DNA of 64,000 nt from Casuarius casuarius (taxonomy: Eukaryota; Chordata; Aves; Casuariiformes; Casuariidae), in the NCBI GenBank assembly GCA_003342895.1, contig PTFA01000031.1, positions 5,808,678-5,872,677 of the forward strand, read 5' to 3'. Below the pieces are notes generated by a model. It worked only from the letters and a program-made list of their open reading frames with translations, had not been told where the DNA came from and searched no databases. Shown here one piece after another: positions 41,416 to 53,049 of this stretch (the stretch's first letter is position 1; each line of letters opens with the position of its first letter). The translations under genes were made by a program, and so were the position numbers.

Positions 41416-42255
41416 GGCAGGGGAGGAAGGGTTTTGGAGGCATTTTAATATGCTTGCTGAAGATGGTTTGGATTCTGAGCTAAGGTAATCTCTGCCTTTT
41501 GTGCCACTGTATCTTATCTTTGACTGCCAGTTTTTTTTTTTTCTCTCCAAACTTCTTCCTCCACTACCAAATCATGATCTCCTCTCTTCCTAAAGATAAT
41601 CACGGGACACATCACAGCTGCTGGGTATGTAAGTTTTGTAGCACCAGTGTTTTGATGGGTTAAGCAGCACTCACGAGCACCAAATATCCCAGGAGCTAAA
41701 ATGCTACAGCATCTACCACTCAACTTAGGGGCATCCCCACTGGGATGAGCAGAACCTGAATCCAGGGGCCAGACATTATGTACCTTACATTATGGCTACT
41801 TTAAATGATGACCCTCAGTTGGGTAAAACTTTGCCTTTGAGATTATGTGTTTTTTTTTGTAGAGAGTTCCTAAGTCATGTTTTGTTATAATGACATCTTT
41901 TGTTTTTAAGAGGCATTCTGATGAAGTAACTAAATGCCCTTGGATGATAAATACAAGCTCAGTAAAAAATGGACCTTGCCTTTAAAGTAACTGTACATGT
42001 CTGATAACAGTTCATAAAATATTGTTGTTCCTTTTCTCAATAAAAAGAAACATTAACAAGGAACAAGCCAAAGACAGGAAGAGAATGGAGGTGCCAAGGA
42101 TTCTTGGGATGTCTGATTTACTGCAAGTGGGCACATTTCTCTGATGTGTTTTGTTCCATAGCAGACACAAGGGACTACAAAGCTCACCAGACTGGCAGCG
42201 GGTATGGCTGCTGGTTTATGAAGAGGCATAAACCCCCCAACCTCCCCCAAAACAA

Positions 42256-42281
42256 CCCCCCCCCACACACACACACACACA
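42256..42281. repeat. C9 plus (CA)n
   Basis: A run of nine C is directly followed by an uninterrupted CA repeat. The sequence further left is also C- and A-rich. Confidence 0.9.
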
Positions 42282-42544
42282 GTCTAAGGCTTTGTGCAGC
42301 ATTACCAATAACCCTTTATTTTTACTCCCCCCCCATAGAGAGATAAAAAGATTGTGCTTGAGCACCAGCAGTGACAGATAGTTGCCACACCAATAGTTAT
42401 CATACCATATCCAATCTGTTTAGCTTCATTTAAACAAGCTAGTTTTCTAAAGATTTTGTTATCCCTAGAGCTGGAAGAAGAACATCTCTTATTTATATTA
42501 GTTGCTAAAGGCTCTCTAGTGTTGTGCTGTGCAGTGGTATAGCA

Positions 42545-42745
42545 AGAGTGTTCCCATCTTGAAGAGCTCACAATATAAACAGAAGAGATACAGGAGATAT
42601 TATTTTTCTTGCCTCTACAAATACAGAGCTGAGTCACGGAACGACGAAGCTTGCTTAAGGTCACATAGGCTACCTGTAGCACAACTAGAAGTTTCTGAAC
42701 TCCAATCTGTTGCATCCTGCTGTAGCTATCTATCAACAGGATTGG
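42545..42745 (-). mobile_element. MIR/CORE-type SINE fragment
   Basis: The plus strand reads as the reverse complement of a MIR-like SINE. It contains GAGCTCACAATATAA near 42563, a stretch resembling the CORE around 42600-42650, and TTAAGGTCACATAGGCT near 42656, which matches the AAGGTCACACAGCT block of the family. A tail with the AACTCCAATCTGT pattern follows. It is clearly diverged but collinear with the consensus over about 200 bases. A long chance open frame on the minus strand (166 codons, 42302-42802) covers it and is not considered a gene. Confidence 0.65.
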
Positions 42746-44641
42746 TGTCATCACTAGAGAGATTAAAGCTTTCACCGTAGGTTCACTGAAGCAGTGATGC
42801 AATGTTGTTGCCGACTTAGTCCTCCATCAACTCAACCCTGCAGCCCCAGGCCTAATTTAGCATTATTCAATGTTCAGTGAAACTGGTTGTCACTTGTTTG
42901 TTAAAGTCATAACACTTCACACCTAGCTCCTTCACAGTAATCTGCTGCCGCTAAAAAGAGGGAACCCCCTTCCCACTGCAAGCATAAGAATTGCTTTAAC
43001 ATCTTAGTACTAGCCTCCGACCTTACATCCTAATGTAATCCAAATCCTAGAGGCCTTACCATCCTCTAGTACCTGGAGATACTCTGCAGATATTTTACAC
43101 ATTTCCCTTCAGTGTATAAACCAAAAACCACACTGGGTCCATTCCCAGGGCCATATCTGTCACAGAAGGCCACACAACAAGGGAGGTGTTGACCCTGGTC
43201 ATGCAGAAGAGGTCTAGCATCTCCTGCCAGGTTCCCCTGAGCTCCTGCCACTGCCACCTGGATGACAAACTGTATTGGGGAGAGGCAGCAGTTCTCTGCT
43301 GCAGAAGGAGGAGGTGGAGGTATGGCTCTGGCAACCACATGTACAAGTCTCATGCTCAGCAATTAATGCTTGGTGGGTCTGTGGGAGGGAAGAGCTGGAC
43401 ATCTTCCTTTTTTAGGAATGTCCATGTATATTCCTCTAACCATGAGCCCAAAGCAGCAATCCAACGAATAGTAAGATGAGAACAATAGTTAAACACTTAG
43501 TATAAGCTAGCTACCACAGCACAGTAGAAGGGGAAAGAAGTGTCCATTAGGATGGCTGAATGAGCTGCAGCGACACAAATCCTTTAAGCAGACTCAGTGC
43601 CACTGAACCTCAGTAGTGCTCTGTGGGTTTAGAGAATACCACAAACACCACATGAACATTAATTAAGCAAAAGGTAAAGCTGTAAACATTTTTGCAGTAA
43701 CCGCAGCACTCTGGGAGGCCTGTTTACCCACTGGTTGGCTCTGATTTGCGAGTTCCCTCAGGACCTTCTTTCCATCACACCACCACCTGCAGGCCACAAT
43801 GACCTGCATTTGCAGAACAGATATATTCTCAATACTGCATTTCAAGCGGCACTTCGGAAATATGGATACACCTGCCATTTCCATATGTCATTAATTCTGG
43901 AATATAAAATAATGACATGCAAGCACTAGCATTTCAGCACTCTGGCAAGTACTTAGCAGTCATTCAGGGAACATAAGTGTGTGTTCAAGTGTTTTGCAGA
44001 ATCAGGGCCTTCACTGTAGACATGAGCAATATCACAGTTGTTAAAATTAAGCTCAGCTCCATAATGCTCTATTGCACATAGAAAGTAAGCTTGGACTGTA
44101 TATTCCATTACTACACAGCAAATAAACAACAAGATATTTTTAAAACCTGTACAACTATTACATATGTACTTCTTACAAAGAAATCTGAGCTAGTAAAATT
44201 CACTTTAAAATGTATTAAAGGATCATTACCACACTCAGCTTAAGAGCAAGACTGACATAAGTGCTAGCACAAAATATCAGAGCAGAGCATAAATCTTTTG
44301 AGTCCGGAAAAGACTCTTTTGCTAGGACTTCCCCCCTACTCTACAGACCAACAATGTAATCTTCAAGCAAACAGAGTGAGCGAAGGAATGATTAACTGAA
44401 GGCCAGGCTTATTTTTCACCAGCGTAAATGCGTTCACCTCCTGGAACAATCAGCGAGTTATTCCGTTCCGTCCCATGGTCTTCCTGTTATTTTAGCTTCT
44501 GGAAGGAAAACTCATTTGAAAAGATGATAGCCTTACATACACCTATGCCCACGTGTGTAGGGTGGGGGCTGTCTGTTTAGACACATAGCCCTGATATTCA
44601 ACCTTCACTGTAAACTGAAGTGATATATGTACATGAGGCTT

Positions 44642-44688
44642 GTTTCTTTTTTTATTTATTTTTTCTTTTTCTTTTTTTTTTTTTTTAA
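44642..44688. repeat. T-rich low-complexity tract
   Basis: T runs interrupted by single C and A, ending in 14 T followed by AATT. The minus strand would be an A-rich tail, but no retrotransposon body is recognisable next to it. Confidence 0.85.
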
Positions 44689-45959
44689 TTCCCCTAGAAG
44701 TATGTAGTATAATAGCTATTGTCTCGCAGTCATGAGAGGCTATTCTCTGCGACGGCAGGGAAATGAACAAAGAACAAACCCAAAGGAAAACAAATACGAA
44801 CAAACAAACAAAAAAAACACAAAAAAGACTTCACACTGGTGAGAACTGCTCCAGTAACATGACCCTCAACATCAGTGTGAGTGCATTTGTTGAGGAACAC
44901 GTTGTTTGAGCAGGCCTTGAAGTCCCCAGCAAGCTGCTGTCTTCAAATCTGAGACTCTAGGACTTCTAGTAAGGACCTTCCTCTGACTGAGGGGAAAGAC
45001 CTAAAGCATGGAGACTTTCAACGCAGCAGACAGAAAAGGCTTCCCCGAGGAAAGGAGACAGATCTTTATATAGGCCCAGACTGAGGCAGGTATGTAAGCA
45101 CTTGCAGAGCTATAGGTGGCAGGAGCGGCCCCATTGTAATCAACAAGATCTCTTAAACATGCCTGAAGTTCGGTGTCTGCTTACATACCCAGCCTAAGTG
45201 GAGACAGGACAAGCAAACCGGGGGCGTGCCTACGGGGAAGTTTCGAGCGCATGGCAATTGTAAGTGACAGAGGCCACAGACCCAGCTCCACATTTTCCAG
45301 AAGTGGCTGATAACTCTGGATGGCCAATTTGGGTAAAGCCCATATTTAGCTATCTATTTTAGGATCTCTAAGTGACTTGTACAGAAATATTATCAGGCAA
45401 TAAGCTTCAAGATATGCACTCAGAGCTTCTGAGGTTCCCAAAGCTAACAGCAGGTATTTTTAAAAAACTGGGACCTAAATGTCAAGTGCCCACATTGCTT
45501 AAGTGGTACTTAATTAAAAGGGAAAAGAAAGCGTGTTCATGTACAACTTGAGTTGTTCACAAGATTTTATAGATTCACAGCAAGAACCCACCTTACCTCC
45601 CATGCATTCCAGCAGTTTTAGGCACTCTAAGTTTTCACCTAATGGCTTTTGACTTGTAAAAGCACCTCATCTCTGCATGCACACAAAAAGCAGTGTTGCT
45701 CTCCAGATGTGTTAGGTCAGGTCTCTCCTATCTCGGTACGCCTCCTTCCTTACTCTTGTATTCTGTAGCCCAGAGCATCATAGTGCATCAGTGGCTTGTC
45801 CGATCAAGGGGGCTGCTGCTCTCAAACAACATCCCATTGAGGACATTAAGGGCAGAAAAAGAAATCAAAATAAGTAGCTATTCCAAGCACTTCAGTGAAA
45901 TAAATGGACATATTTGTTAAATATAGTTTAGCACAAGATATATTCTAACCCCAAACAAA

Positions 45960-46550
45960 TGAAAAGTGTGAATCACAGTTGTCTGTGCAACAGGAGCAGA
46001 ACTTTGACCTGTGCTTTTTACTGATGGAAATATTAGTTTTGCTTCAAGGAATTTCTTTGCATCATCAGAATCCACAAATACAGATTCAGTTTCTTCAAGC
46101 ACTAGCTGATTTTCATCATGAAAAGGGAACTGCTCCATATGTATTAAGAAATCACTTTTTAAACAATTCAACTCTTTCAACTCTGTGCAAAGAAAGACCA
46201 GCAAACACCAATTCTGTAATTTCAACATGCAGAATTCTTTTCTCCTCTACAACTCTTACTGAAATCCATTCTTTACCTTGAACAGATAAAGAATCTGTTT
46301 AAGGTAGAGCATCTATCTCACTCTAAGCATTAAGTAGTTTTTTGAAGCTTAACAGACGCATCAGAAAGAGCAACAACAAATTGAACTTTCAGAAATGTTC
46401 TCAACTTTTGTTCTTGTCATTACATTGCTACTAGTTCCCATGCAAGAAGCAAACAACAACAACAAAACTGGTGATGCTTTTTCAAGCAAATCTTCTATCA
46501 TCTACAAATGCTGAAGAGTAGAGAATTGTAATTTTATTCCATCTGATTAT
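45960..46550 (-). pseudogene. Frameshifted coding-like stretch, unknown protein
   Basis: Minus-strand frames succeed one another without overlap in a way typical of a decayed coding sequence. The order is a piece beginning MIEDLLEKASPV (from about 46505), one with VVALSDASVKLQ (about 46370), one with GKEWISVRVVEEKRILHVEI (about 46275-46160), then DENQLVLEETESVFVDSDDA (about 46120-46040). Each piece is acidic/hydrophobic and protein-like, and each ends at a shift or stop. I do not recognise the parent. Possible origins are an intronless retrocopy or an old transposon protein; chance is not ruled out. No parent gene or repeat is evident on either side. Confidence 0.3.
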
Positions 46551-48989
46551 ATGGCTGCATCTCTTTAGATCTCTTCTCCTAGAACTATTCTCTCCTGTAT
46601 TTTCACTATTTATCAGGGATCTCCTATTTTCAAAGCAGAAATGCTTGCTCTTTAACAGGAGAGACAGGCTAGCTTTTTCCAATGCAGAGAGCCACCTCTT
46701 CACTGTTACGCCAGTGAATCCTGCTGATGAGGACAGGTGTTTTTATAGCCACGGCAGTAGAGCAGGAAGGATGATGGGCGAGACCAGAGTTAATCCCAAA
46801 TGCAATGGAGCCATGAAGGGCCATCTTAAACAACATGGCTCTGACCATTTTCCAAAGGGAGGTTAAGTCTACATCCTTTGAAAATTACTAGGAAGAAGCT
46901 GTGCTGGAGGACAGGACGTTGCTCCCTACGGATCAGTGCTGCTGTGATGTATACTCAACTATTGAGCATAACCCTCTAGTCACCATTTATTAGCATGAAA
47001 GCACCGTCCCGCACACAGCCAGAGACCCGTCAGCACCCCGTACAGACGCTCTGTGGGCCTGGTTCCTCCCATGGAGTGAAAGCGCAAAGTGAGCTTTAAT
47101 GTCTTGGGCCTTTGATTCCCAACAGAGGGGATGGAAAGCAGAAACGCACTCACTGGAGCACTCAGTTTGAAGAGCTAGCCTTGGTTAAGTTCCCCATTGC
47201 TGCTGCTTTGATTTGGCAGGAGCATTGTGAGAGAAAACAAGTGTCCCGTTATTTTAGAAAAAGCTAATTCCTGGAACGATTGCTGCGAGGGGGACAGAGC
47301 AACAGAGCAAACAAAAGGGGAGAGATTCAGGGTAATTCTTTCCTATCAAGTTGGCATACACCCCGGAGATTGTTCAGCAATTTTGCTGGGATCAGTAAAA
47401 GCAAGTCAGCTGTGGGAACACAGTGCTGCCATTGCAAGCATCAGCAACCTTGTAAACACCCAGTAAAAGGACTCCAAAGTGAGCAAAAATCTGGAACTGG
47501 GCTAGGTTCCCAGCTGGTGCGAACTGGTGCAGTCCCACCCACCACAAACCAGGCTTCTTCACAGGAGAACTAAAGTGTTTGGCACCAAGATCTTGAGGGA
47601 GAAAAAGCCAGCGATATCAGGGTCCAGGGCACCACTGGCCCTTCCAGGCCAGAATTCAGCACAGAGCACGTTGTAACGCGACTGCAGGATTTTGCCCTTC
47701 GGGCCTGTGGAGGCAGCCGAATTGTTCCCTGGCTACACGCTTCTCTGTAATACTATTTTTGATGAGCAACTGGCCTAGATAGGGCACCCTCGAACTGCCC
47801 TAGTGCCATGAGCCAAGCAGCGGAAGGAGCCTATTTGCCCCCTACCAGCAACAGAAAGGTAGCGAAGGAGGATTAGCCATGAATTAACCACAGAAGGTTC
47901 CCCAGGGCACTGTTAGGCAGAGCGAAACTCCAGGACAGAAACCGAATGGTTAAACTGCATTCCTCTCAGAGTACCCATTAAAAGAAAAGCCCTTGTCTTT
48001 AGCCAACTGAAAATCCACTATTCTGCAAAAGTGAATTAAAGTGGCTGGAACAGAGCTTTTCTAAAGCAGTTTACATTGGACAGATCACAAGAACAATAAT
48101 CACAAAACATGCTTTCTGTGAACCTTCCAAATTATCACATTTCTTCTTTTGACAACAACAGAAAACATTCAAGAGAAAAACAGTCTGAAATCTAAGGGAG
48201 AAGTGTGAGGCAGTTTTAAGGGTTAAGGAACTGAAATAGGGACAAAAGCAAAAGGAGAAAAGAAAAATCAGGTCTTTTGAGTCTAGCCCAAATTCAGAGT
48301 GATATAAGAAATCAGATACTTTCACGGTGATGAAGTCCAAATGCACAAGAAGAAGGATGGCCAGTTTTCTCAGATTTTATAGCTGACAAACAAAACACTA
48401 GTTATTCATATCACTGTAACATCCAGGTGAATGAAGTACCCCATTATGCTGGTCATACACAGAGGAACAGACAATCCTTGCCCAAAGCAGTTACAAGCTA
48501 ACCGGATAAAGCAGACAGCAGGAGGGGGGAAGAGCAACTGCGAGAAAGCCATAGTTGGACAGGTCAGCAGGAGCTCAGGGGATGCCCTTCAGTGCCCTCT
48601 GCTCTGGAGCAAGGCACCCTCCATTAATTTCTAAGCATTTGTTTGAGGTGAGACACACCACATGTCTTAATGGTCATTTTCAATTTATATTCTGCAGCTT
48701 GGTGGGACAAGATACAAGTACAGCCACAGAAGTGCAGCCTTGCTAATGCTCTGGCAGCTTGGCTGGCTTTCTTTAGCAAAGGCAGGCTATCTGTCAAACT
48801 CTGGAGCAAAATAAATCAAAAAAGAAGCAATTAATGCTAACTGCTCTCAGATTTGGCATGATTTAGTGGCCCAAAGCATATGGCTGACAGCCAGCAGGAG
48901 CTGCCCTGCCACACAGCATAGCAGTCCCTCTTGATCCCAGCACAGCTTTATGAGGCATCTCAGTATGCTCAATTTCAGGAGACCTCTCC

Positions 48990-49370
48990 TTGCCAAGAGA
49001 GGGAACTAAGGACCAACACACATTTCAGTTCCAAACTACTCCCCTCAGCCTCTCTCCTCCACACAGGCCCCCAAGCCATCAATCCCCCAAAAATCTAGCT
49101 CTTTCCCTCATGAGGCTTTCAGCTCCACCTGAGCCCAGCTGGCCCCCAACCCAGGCCATGCTGAGGGGCACAGGGATCCATGCTCCTCCAACACCCCTCA
49201 CAGTCTTCCTCACAGGAGGAGAGAACTCCTGCAGCCCAGGAACAGCCCCACACCACTCTCACCTCCACCTCAGTGCTCTGCTCTCAAAGGAGTCAAGCTG
49301 CAAATCCACTGCCAGGGACCCACACCCCAGGTGTACCTCTGCAGCAAATTAGCATTGGCAGTGTAATCCG
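48990..49370. other. C-rich island of unusual composition
   Basis: The plus strand is strongly C-rich with many CCACC, CCCC and CAGCC words and few G, in contrast with the AT-rich flanks. It is open for 120 codons in one plus frame (48990-49352), with a Ser/Pro/Thr-rich peptide that resembles no known protein. CpG is scarce, so it is not a CpG island. It may be an inserted element of an unrecognised family. Confidence 0.4.
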
Positions 49371-50799
49371 CTAATAGAAGAGCACGGAGATTTTTTTCAG
49401 GTGGTACCTTCTAAAATAAATATCTTTCAAGTTCTCTTTTATATACTCTCATTTTCTTCCCATCTTCAAATGGGAAAAAATGAGATTTCAATGTGGCAGG
49501 CTGAAAGACAAGTTATTGACATTACTCTCTGAACAACAGCCTGAGTTCCTGATTTTTCTTCCTTCAGAAGCTGATACGGTTTCGCACTGACTTGCATGGG
49601 AACTGGACTAGTTTGATTTAAACTTCGTGGTTCATCATAACCATGTAGGCCATTTAGTTTCTCCTTATTTTATGGTTTGAGAGCAGATTGCAAGATTGGA
49701 TACCAGCTGAAATCAAATGGAATTCTATTTTTTGCTGGGTGGGGATGATTTCAGTAACTAATCAGCAAGGCACAAACGACAAGCTTAGCAAGCCTTGGGC
49801 TGTTTTACATTTCTTCTATATTTGAACATGCAAGCTTTCAATCCACTTTGCACTGGTATTCCTACTTCTGGAGTTCAAATATTTCAGTATTTCCAGGAAT
49901 GCATATGAGCATTACAAATATAATCAGACTGAAATTCATTTTCAAAACATTTTGTCATTAGTGATGCAGACGTACTTTTAAGCATAGGCCAAATTCCATG
50001 TTCACTTGTGTTCGGGAAGTTCAGTGGATTCCACATGCACACCTTGAAAGCAGAAACCAACCATCTGATATTAATGAGATAAGTGTGGGTCCCATCTTTC
50101 TGTTTTTGAAAGGTGGAGTGAAAAGTTCAAACTCCAAAACTATTAATAAAATTCCAAGCAATTAATTGAACGCTGAGCCAGAATGTATCAAAGGCAAAGG
50201 AAGTAATTCCATGTGTCCCAGTTGGCACTGGATCAGGCCCTTAGGTTGAAATTTTGCAGGGTGAAGAACATGGAGAAGAACACAGTGTTACCTTCTTCTT
50301 TTCAACAGTCAGAGTCTCTTGTCCATTCTTCTAGGGAAGTTTGGTAAACAAGTGATCAGAGCTCGTAATTCCAGATCACGGAACTGATCCTGAATGGTGA
50401 CCTAAACCTCTAGCTACACGGGACTTTGATTTTCAAGATGCAGACAGCTTTTGCTTTCAGTTCAGATTTTTGCTTTTGCTTTTGGTGCAGTTCTTCCACC
50501 CTGCCCTCCCCTGCAGTACTCCATCCACGGGGCTGTCCTCCCCCTGTAATTTCACCTCTTTCCTTGGTGGCCACCAGGGCCCCACCTGCGACTAATGTAT
50601 GCAGTGCCTAAGGCCCTCTCGTATTGCTATTGAAATGACTCTGCTGGGCTAGCCCAGGTCACTTCTGGTACTGTCTTTCCATAACTGTGACCATTCAGCA
50701 CAGCTTTAATGTTACACAGCACTATTAAAGCATAAGCTCTCACAAAGATCGACCACAGAAATGTATGTGACAGTTTGCTCAGTATCTCAAGACCCCTCA

Positions 50800-50932
50800 C
50801 CCTTCTCCCCTCTCCTCTCCTCCCCTCCCATCTCCCTTCTCCTCTCATTTTTTTCTTTTTTCTTTTCCCTCTTCTCTTTTCTTTTTCCCTTCCCTTCCCA
50901 TTCCCTTTTCCCTTTCCCTTTCCCTTTCTTCC
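50800..50932. repeat. 133-nt pyrimidine tract
   Basis: C and T only, except for three A (50830, 50847, 50900). The left part is CT/CCT-rich. The right part is made of CCCTTT and TCCC units, including several successive CCCTTT copies near 50905-50928. Mirror symmetry in the right part could allow triplex (H-DNA) formation. Confidence 0.9.
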
Positions 50933-53033
50933 ATCTCAGATGTAAAACCACCTTTTCTCTCAGCTTCTTTTAATGTTGCCAGCATCCCTTCCTGGGAATA
51001 TCTGTTGCAGCTAATCTCCCTAACCTTAATGTCACTATCCCAGTCAGAAAATGAGATTAACTTCCTGAACTTTTTGCAGCCACTGCCAGAAAGGCCAAAC
51101 TCTAAAAGTTTGTAATCTCAAGTTTTATATGTAAGCAACTACTAGGTACAAAGATACTATCTGTTTATACCCAAACGATCTGCGGAGGTCTTTCACAAGC
51201 CCTTTGGGGAGGCTTCACTCTGCTTCAGCAATGGGAGATTGGGAAACTGCAGTTGTTCATATTGGTTTTACGGGAAAAATAGAATGTCCTCACTCTGCAA
51301 AACAATTTAACATCTCTGCTATGCTGCAACACATGCATTTAAAAATCAACACAATGGCTCTGCAAGGCAGACAATGGATTCCATCTGTCTAAACAGAGAT
51401 GGCCTCTACTATCAGGTCAGCTCACAACCTCCAGTTTATCTTCCTGGCTGGAAAATACCAGACAGGGACAACTTAGAGAAAGGGACCTGCCCAGAAGCTA
51501 TTGAAGTCCACAGAGCTACGATAAGTTACACCTTTTCAGGACCTGGTCCTATATTTTTGCTGCCAGTCTTCACCCCACCTTAAAAGTTGGGTTTCTGGCT
51601 CCTCCTCCGTGAAGAATCTGAAGAACTGATGTTGATTTTATTGGCAGGAAGAGGTAGGGAATACACTTGACCAGTCCAATAGAGTGCTTTAAATCACACA
51701 GTGCTTATTTTCATAACACTGCAAATCTTCATACCCAAATGCATGCTGCGTAACATGAAAGAGCAACTATTTCAATATATCAATCACGTAATATCAGCAT
51801 GATTCCAGTATTCACCTGCTGACAGAATGCCCAGGTAGCAGCATCAGCAACCAGATATTTAAAAAATACTGCTAGCAAAACCGTCAGCAGAGTTCACTTC
51901 CAACAATTTCCTAAAAACTCCTAAAAAAATCAACTCCCTAAAACCCAGAGAATTGAGATGGACAAATTGCAGGCCTGAAAGGAAGCCAGCAATGACCTGC
52001 ATTTTGTTCTGCAGACATATGTATGTACAAGAGATGTTGCCAGCTCTTGCAACTTTATCACAAATCTTGCTATTGCTTCTTTTTCTTAAAAATCTCATCT
52101 AGTTATATTGCTTTTTCATACTATTTTAGAACTCTCTTATGAACTCTTAAACTGCTCCTGATCATTTTGGGGTCTGATTCTGGGTATTTGAATATTTAAG
52201 GTTGGCAACAGTCCACATTTCCCACAATTTAATAAGCTACTCGAAAAAAAAGGGTTAGGATTTCTGCTTTCTTCAAATGCGGTTCAGTAAACGAGTCTTC
52301 TAGTGATGCCACATACTAACGTTGCTAATAATGTGATTGCTAATGCCATTACAAATACTGTATTAAGTATTGCAATTTAAGGAATACCTGCATTTTGTAT
52401 CTATCATATAATTTAGAGTGAAAACACAATGGGAAGAGAGACAGAACAGTTTTTAAGTCTATGTGAGAAAAAAAAAACAGGATGTTTTAAGGTTTCTGGA
52501 TGAGAGCATAGTAAAGTATGAAAGCTTTTCCCATGGGAAGTTAAAATAATGATGGTTTGTGTACCTGGAATGTCTCTGATTAATCTAAAATGCCTCCAGA
52601 GAGATAATATGTTAATAGTTTGTCTATAAGCAAATGATGCAATTTGGCATATTCAGAAATATGAAAAATTCATGATGTTGACTGAAGTTCAGTCTGAAAT
52701 CCATGTGAGTCCCCCTTCATTGCCTTCAAAGGGCAATGCATTAGGCTTTTAATTTTGCAGTGTTTATGGCACAAAATAGAACTGTAACATTTTCTAATAG
52801 TTTTCATACTTAAGGAGAATCTGTGTGCTTTGTCAGAGGCAAGACACTTTGGAAACCAGCAATAATCTTTTAGAAACCAGAGATATACCCCAAAACCCTG
52901 CAAAAGCAGTTGTAAATGCAAGAGAGAGAACAATAAGTGCATTAAGAGAAGAATTTGAAGAAGGCAAGCCCACAAAATCCCACAAAACAGGTCAGCAGGT
53001 ACGAGGGAGTCTTCACAGGCAATAACAAATGTG

Positions 53034-53049
53034 AATTTGTTAACAAATT
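53034..53049. repeat. 16-bp perfect palindrome with GTTAAC centre
   Basis: AATTTGTTAACAAATT is its own reverse complement. Another ATTAAC follows directly, and a further AAATTAAC lies about 18 bases downstream, so the local sequence resembles HNF1-type half sites. Binding is only a possibility. Confidence 0.7.

Larger units (their letters stand above)
40011..45959. other. Intergenic, no gene seen
   Basis: Unique sequence with simple repeats and one MIR fragment. A GC-richer patch at 43130-43330 is open on several frames of both strands; none reads as a known protein. Phrases such as CAAGTGTTTTGCAGAATCAGGGCC near 43987 (shown here as one 24-base region at 43987-44010) look like ghosts of an old amniote repeat. 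Confidence 0.6.

Noticed and set aside
42302..42802. 166-codon minus-strand open frame, the longest in the window
   Set aside because: It runs across a recognisable MIR fragment and simple sequence, and its peptide is Ser/Cys/Ile-rich without any known domain.
43066..43362. Overlapping open frames on both strands in a GC-richer patch
   Set aside because: All frames are open because of GC-rich composition; none matches a protein.
52825..53025. Plus-strand frame ending near a GT donor-like site, with a CAG before it
   Set aside because: The peptide is somewhat protein-like, but splice-like words are common and no partner exon or homology is visible.
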